From CAYUQT01 sp964596165 (lineage in GTDB: Bacteria > Planctomycetota > Phycisphaerae > UBA1845 > JAFGLZ01), in contig CAZQTW010000007.1 in assembly GCA_964596165.1 (NCBI GenBank), positions 79,077-143,076 of the forward strand: a stretch of 64,000 nt of DNA, read 5' to 3'. The notes beneath the pieces were generated by a model, which worked only from the letters and a program-made list of their open reading frames with translations, was not told where the DNA came from and ran no database searches. Positions 60,601 to 64,000 of this stretch are shown piece after piece. How positions within the stretch are numbered: the stretch's first letter is position 1; each line of letters opens with the position of its first letter. The position numbers were made by a program, and so were the translations under genes.

Positions 60601-63456
60601 GGCGCTGCGATCGGCATCGTGGGACGTCTGCCACTCCAAGAGCTTTTTGTGGCTGATCAGCTTCCTCCACCCGACGCGGGCAATGGCGCCCACATTCACC
60701 AACCCTTCGTAAGGCAAGAACACGAACGGAAGCACATCGACAACCCATTGCCGCGCCTCGTCTGCAACGACCGCGCGAAGATGGACGTCCCAGGGTATCT
60801 TGTGAGGCCGGGCCAGGGTGGAACGAACCGTGCGCAGGACGTCCGGCATGAACCAGACACCCAGCAACACCACCATCCAACGATCGTGATGAACCCACGG
60901 CAGAAGCCAGCCGATCGCAAGCGTCGCGAGCAGGACGGCCGGCACCATACTGCGCCGCAGATTGTCCGCGATGAGCCACCGGCTTAGCCCATCCAAAGGA
61001 TTGGGAATTCGTCGTCCGCGGTGCCCCGGCACCCGCGGCAAGAGCCAGGCGGCAATCTGCCAGTCCCCTCGAACCCAACGAGACCGGCGATTCACGTCGG
61101 CCAGATATCGCGACGGATGATCCTCGATCAGCTCAACGTCGTTGATGAATCCGCATCGAGCATGACACCCCTCAATCAGGTCATGACTCAGAATGGCATT
61201 CTCCGGAAACCTCTCGCCCACGGCCGCCTCGAAGGCGTGCAAATCGTAGATGCCCTTGCCGATGAACTGCGCCCGACCAAAAAGGTCCTGATACACGTGC
61301 GACACGGCTCGCGTGTAAGGATCAATGCCGACTTCGCCGGCGAACAATCGGGCAAAAAGCGATCGTCTTGCGGCATCGAGACTGATCGCCACCCGCGGCT
61401 GCAACACCCCAAACCCTTGTTCCACGCAACGCGTCCTCGGATTCACGATGGGACGGTTCAGTGGGTGGGCGATCGTGCCGATCAGCTTCGCCGCACTCCC
61501 GGGCGGAAGTTGCGTGTCCGTATCGAGCGTAATCACGTAACGGACGGACCGCAGGGGATCGACATCGCCGACAATCCGCAGGAAGGGGTCCGTTCTACCG
61601 TTCAGCAAAAACTGGTTGAAATCGTGCAGCTTGCCGCGCTTCCGCTCGTGACCCATCCAGACCCCTTCGGCTTCGTTCCAGCGACGGGGACGGTGGAAAA
61701 GATAGAACAGCGATTGGCCCTCCGGCGCGTAACGCATGTTCAGCTCGGCAATGCCGCGCTCCGCCTCGGCGAGGAGAGCCTCATCCTCCGGCATATGCTC
61801 CCGCCCGGCATCCATGAAATCGGTCAGAAGCGCGAAGAAAAGATTGGAGGTGCGGTTGCCCAGATAGCGAAGCTCGAGGTCCTCGACCAGTCCCCGAACG
61901 GCGGACGCGCTCGTCAGCATGCTCGGCACGACCACGACGGTGCGATGCTCGGGTGGGACGCCCGCCGCGAAATCCAATCGAGGCAAGCGACGCGGAGGTC
62001 GAAGCAGGGTCGCTACCCAATGGACAAGCCGGATCGCCGGACTCGATACGACCGCGGCGACCAAGGCAAACAGAACCGCAAGCACCGCCGCGGGCGTCCC
62101 CTCCGCCGTGCAGGTCGGCGGGAGGACCGCCAGCGCCGCGGTCAGAACAAGGATGATAAGGGCATAGGACCGCGCCGGCCGGCGCCCAAGGACCCGGCCG
62201 ACACGCCGATACAGAGGAACGCGGTATCCCACCGCGGCCTCCAGCTCGCGCAGCCCGCGATCCACCAGGAAGAACCCGACATGGGTCTCCCGGCGGTCGC
62301 CCGACGGCGCGGCCTGCTTAAGCGCCGCCAGACGCTCCGTCGCCAGCGCCACCGCCTTGGCGGCAATGTCCTGTTCGCTGAGCGAACACCGCCGCGACAG
62401 CGTCTCAACCACATGCCGATAGTGGTCCCGCGTCGCAAAATCCATCCTGCCGTAAAACGTCGAAGGGTCGCGACGCAAGGCGGCCTCGGTCACGCTCAGG
62501 TCTTCGACGAACCGGTTCCATTCGATCGAACCCATGCGCCGCAGGCTGGTGACGCTGTTGCCCACGGATACCTGATCCGCCGCCTGGTCCCGGCTCTCCG
62601 CCTGTTGCACCTGCTCGATCGTCTGACCCGCCTCGGCAAGCTGCTGCTCCACCCACAGAATCACCAAACCCAGCCCCGCGTGGCGCCCCTGCAAGTCGGC
62701 CACAAACTCGGCGATGAAGGCCATGGACATGCGGGGCTTGAGCCGCACGAAATCCGCCAGCTCCGTGATGATGTCTTGGGGCGACTGGTCGGCAACCTCA
62801 AGAAACCGCCGGGCCGCCTCCAGCGCCATGTCCCGGTCCCTGCGCCGCTGGGCCATCCGCTGCGACGCCCGGCGCAGATTCTCCAGAAGAGTCAACCGAA
62901 GCATGATCGGAACCGCCCAGAGCTCGCCGAGGTTGAGCGGCCGTACCGTCTGGTACGCACCCACAAAAGCCGCCAGGTTCTCCCAGTCGACCTGCCCGTC
63001 GGTATGCGACACCAGCTCCAAAACCAGATCGTAAACCCGCGGCAATCCCTGCGAGTCTCCGCCGCGCAGACGCGGCAATTGCCGGCTGTAGCCCGACGGT
63101 AAGTGCTCCCGTGCGATCGCAATCTGGTCCTCGATCAGGTAGAAGTTGTCCAGCAACCATTCCGCCGCCGGCGCGATCTCGCGCCCTTTCGCCACGGCGC
63201 CGGCAATCACCTGATGGGAAGCCCTGATGATCCGCTCGTTCTCCTGCAACCGCTCCAACAACCGCTCGCGCCCGGGCCGGGGATCAATGTCATGACCGCG
63301 CGCCAGCGTCACGGCGTGACTGCGCAACTGTTGTAGGCTGAAGAGTTCCGCGCGCAACGGGGCTTCGTCCCGCAACTCGATCGTCGATCCCGACGCAAAG
63401 GCGCCGGACCAACGGCGGGCCCGTATGCGATTCCACAGGTCGGTTGCTGTCGTCAT
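54628..63456 (-). CDS. Cyclic beta-1,2-glucan synthase (NdvB/ChvB type)
   Basis: An 8.8-kb gene encoding 2942 residues. NdvB-type enzymes polymerise UDP-glucose into cyclic beta-1,2-glucan. After a helical N-terminal part come membrane helices (about residues 430-470), then a GT84 glycosyltransferase domain with YVITLDTDTQLPPG (about 642), ILSHDLIEGCHARCGF and SRWVRGDWQ (about 793), and more helices near 820-870 and 985. The glycoamylase-like DUF3131 region (about 1040-1500) follows. The C-terminal third is a GH94 phosphorylase-like module containing GCGDWNDGMN (about 2620) that trims ring size in relatives. ATG 63456 has AAGG upstream; the frame extends 42 codons further without protein-like sequence. 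No UDP-glucose or export genes are adjacent. Confidence 0.93.
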   Translation of the reverse strand: MTTATDLWNRIRARRWSGAFASGSTIELRDEAPLRAELFSLQQLRSHAVTLARGHDIDPRPGRERLLERLQENERIIRASHQVIAGAVAKGREIAPAAEWLLDNFYLIEDQIAIAREHLPSGYSRQLPRLRGGDSQGLPRVYDLVLELVSHTDGQVDWENLAAFVGAYQTVRPLNLGELWAVPIMLRLTLLENLRRASQRMAQRRRDRDMALEAARRFLEVADQSPQDIITELADFVRLKPRMSMAFIAEFVADLQGRHAGLGLVILWVEQQLAEAGQTIEQVQQAESRDQAADQVSVGNSVTSLRRMGSIEWNRFVEDLSVTEAALRRDPSTFYGRMDFATRDHYRHVVETLSRRCSLSEQDIAAKAVALATERLAALKQAAPSGDRRETHVGFFLVDRGLRELEAAVGYRVPLYRRVGRVLGRRPARSYALIILVLTAALAVLPPTCTAEGTPAAVLAVLFALVAAVVSSPAIRLVHWVATLLRPPRRLPRLDFAAGVPPEHRTVVVVPSMLTSASAVRGLVEDLELRYLGNRTSNLFFALLTDFMDAGREHMPEDEALLAEAERGIAELNMRYAPEGQSLFYLFHRPRRWNEAEGVWMGHERKRGKLHDFNQFLLNGRTDPFLRIVGDVDPLRSVRYVITLDTDTQLPPGSAAKLIGTIAHPLNRPIVNPRTRCVEQGFGVLQPRVAISLDAARRSLFARLFAGEVGIDPYTRAVSHVYQDLFGRAQFIGKGIYDLHAFEAAVGERFPENAILSHDLIEGCHARCGFINDVELIEDHPSRYLADVNRRSRWVRGDWQIAAWLLPRVPGHRGRRIPNPLDGLSRWLIADNLRRSMVPAVLLATLAIGWLLPWVHHDRWMVVLLGVWFMPDVLRTVRSTLARPHKIPWDVHLRAVVADEARQWVVDVLPFVFLPYEGLVNVGAIARVGWRKLISHKKLLEWQTSHDADRSARIGLPSMIKEMWVAPMTGILMGAVLAAWRLEALPTALPLLLPWVVSPFLAWFISRPIRSRKRRLHPHQQAFLRRLARRTWAYFEAFATAEQNWLAPDNYREAPYAQLAERTSPTNIGMGVLGALAAHDFGYLSGGELVRRVEATFDSLEKLPRYRGHFYNWYGTRDARPLSPMYVSSVDSGNLAASLIVLRGGLLEMVDRPVLPARWREGLVDTGDLLREEIVTTAETLESTAERSGLDAVWTALAPALDDIRQAPDDVGAIAAALDRLLARLEEVGSALSPHQEPSFWHQNLTRQCRGLREDVSAMAPWVDDPMWRAQVSQEHPERRVLEPVFGELARVPTLRALAGAEQRLRETLGRTDEGGLAATPSTGAVSRVVELVRRASAFASDRILRIESLVQRAGEMADLDLDFLYNRSRKLLSIGFSIDGHRPDPGDYDLLASEARLCSYMGIAQGRLPQEHWFLLGRAPTSGYGPLSLLSWSGSMFEYLMPLLVMPTYEGTLLHEVCRGAVRRQIRYGRRLGLPWGMSESCYNLVDRQMTYQYRAFGVPDLGLKRGLADDRVVAPYASALALMVLPREACANLERMSREGFVGRYGLYEAVDYTPSRVPTGQSRAVVKCYMAHHGGMVLLSLAHALLDQPMQRRFLMDPEMRSAVVLLHERVPRARGPERLHSAQLPVPELGEKAIAAEAVTREYRVADLPVPEVHLLSNGRYSVGVSHVGGGFSRWNGLALTRWREDVTRDAWGTFFYIRDVDQGSFWSTTYQPVCRKLARYEAVFSQGQAEFRAAQDELQVHTRIAVSPEDDIELRRMTISNPTNRKRTVELTSYAEPVLMDPRAEEAHPVFNNLFVETDVVKDRTALLCTRRARSIDENPPWMFHTLIVHGPEAGTGPMGAKAILGEVSFETHRPTWVGRNRTLAHPAAMDHPGPLSNTAGSVLDPVLSIRRRFTLGPGTSLTVDAIMGGSLTRDQAVLQVERYHDRRLADRVFEIAWTQSQVLQHQLRITESDAVLFGRLAASLVYANPRHRAGSSVIARNRRGQSALWVYGVSGDLPIALVHVTEPKGLELVRRALQAHAYWRHKGLRTDLFIWCDAFSGYRQALLDQVMGEVNAGPEMKVLDQPGGVFVRSTDQLPDEDRRLLQAVARVFLSDRAGSLTDQIDRRGRPEVRTAPLARTRRPQAPLPSEMELPPRDLRFFNGLGGFTPDGREYVVVLRPGTTTPAPWVNVLANPDFGAVVSETGGGYTWFMNAHEYRLTPWYNDPATDMAGEAFYLRDEETGEFWSLTPQPARGHTHYVCRHGLGYSAFENAQRGLFTELITTVGVDAPVRLWILTVRNTTERTVRVSATGFVEWVLGDMRDKHAPHIVTHIDPQSGAILASNAYASDFPDKVVFFQCSEPDRSLTADRTEFIGRNNSLRDPAALHRRELSSRVGAGLDPCGAIQGYLDLPPGEQRQIVFTLGAGHNESHVRELLGRFAGTGGARQALEAVWEHWKHVLGGVYVETPDESVNFMANHWLPYQVLACRFWGRSGYYQSAGAFGFRDQLQDAMAFAHECPWLLRQHLLTAAGRQFREGDVQHWWHPPTGRGVRTHFSDDFLWLPLATCRYVKIVGDTGVLDEKVPFLEGRQPRADEESVYDLPSVAEEQGTLYEHCVRAVRRGLRFGPHGLPLMGCGDWNDGMNRVGIKGTGESVWLAFFLYHVLKEFADLARRKDDQALADECQEWACTLRDNIEAHGWDGRWYRRAYFDDGEPLGSGQNSECRIDVLPQAWSVLSRAGDPGRARMAMQAVLEHLVDPSLRLIRLLDPPFEGRTCDPGYIRGYPPGVRENGGQYTHAAVWAAMAFADLGDAEQAWRLFDLINPVRHGDTPEHVNAYKVEPYVVAADVYTLKGHEGRGGWTWYTGSASWMYRLLQESLLGIRREADILRIEPLLPPTWQQFRVHYRFHGTMYHIEVIVEGPNTRTVRRVTVDGEDVPDLGIHMVDDHLEHAVQVTVG

Positions 63457-63830
63457 CGGCCTTCTCTGGGGCGAAGTATACGGCCAAACCCACCTCGCCG
63501 CTGCGAACAATCCGTCCATCCACAACACGAGTATCATGCCATCATTCGATATCCCCGGGCAAGACGGTCTTTCGGCAGGCAACCCGAAGTCGGCTGTCTC
63601 TCATCAGATCGACCGGCTCGGCGACACCATCGTGGCCATGCAGCCCGCCGAGGCCGCGATCGCCCTGCCCTGACCTCTCCTACGTCCCCGACAAAGACAA
63701 GGCGGGCCACACCCCCGAACGTGCCGCCGGACCCCAACGCGAACTCCGATCGCTGACGGCGCGGTGTCGGGCCAACGAGGTCGTGGTAGGCGTGATGTCG
63801 GCAACGCTGTTGCGACCATAGGTCGACATC
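63457..63830. other. Divergent intergenic region upstream of the glucan synthase
   Basis: These 374 bases contain short frames on both strands but none with a recognisable domain or good start. The region should hold the promoters of the glucan synthase (minus) and of the partial gene that follows (plus). No clear hexamers were found. Confidence 0.35.
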
Positions 63831-64000
63831 ATGCGGCGCCGGATTGGCACAGGGTTGATTCGTCTTGCGGATCTGCTGGAAACGCAGTGGTCATTCCCTC
63901 GGCTCGGTGGCGTCCTCGTGGGAATTGGGCTGGGGTTAGTTATCGCACTAGCCCGGATTATTCACACTGGCCTCTTTTTTACGACCTCCTTGTGGGTTAA
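63831..64000 (+). CDS. Partial small membrane protein at the window edge
   Basis: From ATG 63831 a frame stays open to the end of the window (56 codons), encoding a basic N-terminus (MRRRIGTGLIRLADLLE) and a strongly hydrophobic helix (LGGVLVGIGLGLVIALARIIHTGLF). It is the N-terminal part of an inner-membrane protein that continues beyond the window. No family can be named from this fragment. A weak AGGTCG precedes the start. Confidence 0.45.
   Translation, partial: MRRRIGTGLIRLADLLETQWSFPRLGGVLVGIGLGLVIALARIIHTGLFFTTSLWV

Noticed and set aside
61021..63102. A 693-codon open frame on the plus strand
   Set aside because: It is antisense to the glucan synthase, whose glycosyltransferase motifs lie in this stretch; no domain on the plus strand.
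1..64000. CRISPR arrays, tRNA or rRNA genes, insertion sequences, prophage
   Set aside because: No regularly spaced repeats, no cloverleaf or rRNA segments, and no transposase, integrase or phage structural protein were recognised on either strand.

Overview
The window is GC-rich bacterial DNA with tightly packed genes on both strands and ordinary Shine-Dalgarno sites. Its content points to a Planctomycetota-type organism, possibly Phycisphaerae or a relative. The grounds are a hydrazine-synthase-alpha-like propeller/cytochrome protein, many large exported carbohydrate-active or unknown proteins, a degenerate type II secretion/type IV pilus operon, a DUF362 Tat protein and dispersed GC-rich hairpins. 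This placement is inference from gene content; no rRNA or tRNA gene was seen.

Layout. 0-9 kb: a small lipoprotein, an RND efflux pair (adaptor plus transporter), a MarC-family membrane protein, a lipoprotein metallophosphoesterase and an exported protein with a C-terminal anchor-like tail. 9-21 kb: a Dph6/DUF71 ATPase, a GH51 arabinofuranosidase, recA followed by an HtrA-like protease, a vapBC-type toxin-antitoxin pair, an exported papain-fold protein and two large exported proteins of unknown or glycosidase-like type, one with a damaged 5' end. 21-25 kb: lexA with a palindromic promoter, bioD, a SAM hydroxide adenosyltransferase, and an ECF sigma/anti-sigma pair. 25-30.6 kb: a six-gene secretion or pilus operon (GspE, two GspF-type proteins, three pseudopilin-like proteins) divergent from the sigma factor.

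30.6-36.1 kb: the most unusual locus. A minus-strand run encodes a small membrane protein, a PTS EIIA-opine dehydrogenase fusion, a B12-binding glutamate-mutase-E-like protein, an asparagine-synthetase-like enzyme without the glutaminase cysteine, and possibly a 47-residue peptide. The three enzymes are separated by 3 to 4 nt. This looks like an uncharacterised amino-acid-derived metabolite pathway.

36-41.5 kb: a DksA-like protein and a hibernation factor facing an NhaR-like LysR regulator, a heparinase II/III-type lyase and a VIT/CCC1 transporter. 41.7-54.5 kb: the HzsA-like protein, a MarR-macA-macB efflux operon, a DUF4832-type exported protein with a toxin-like DUF4258 remnant before it, a KOW-like membrane protein, a large modular exported protein and the DUF362 protein. 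54.6-63.5 kb: one 8.8-kb gene for a cyclic beta-1,2-glucan synthase (NdvB/ChvB type). The window ends inside a small membrane-protein gene.

How the parts relate. recA and lexA carry related TACCC(G/T)AAC motifs at their promoters, which suggests a local SOS operator. The sigma/anti-sigma pair probably controls the adjacent secretion operon. The MarR gene has a near-consensus promoter and is predicted to be leaderless. A family of hairpin repeats sharing the core ACAGAGCCG occurs in three intergenic regions between 41.5 and 48.5 kb.
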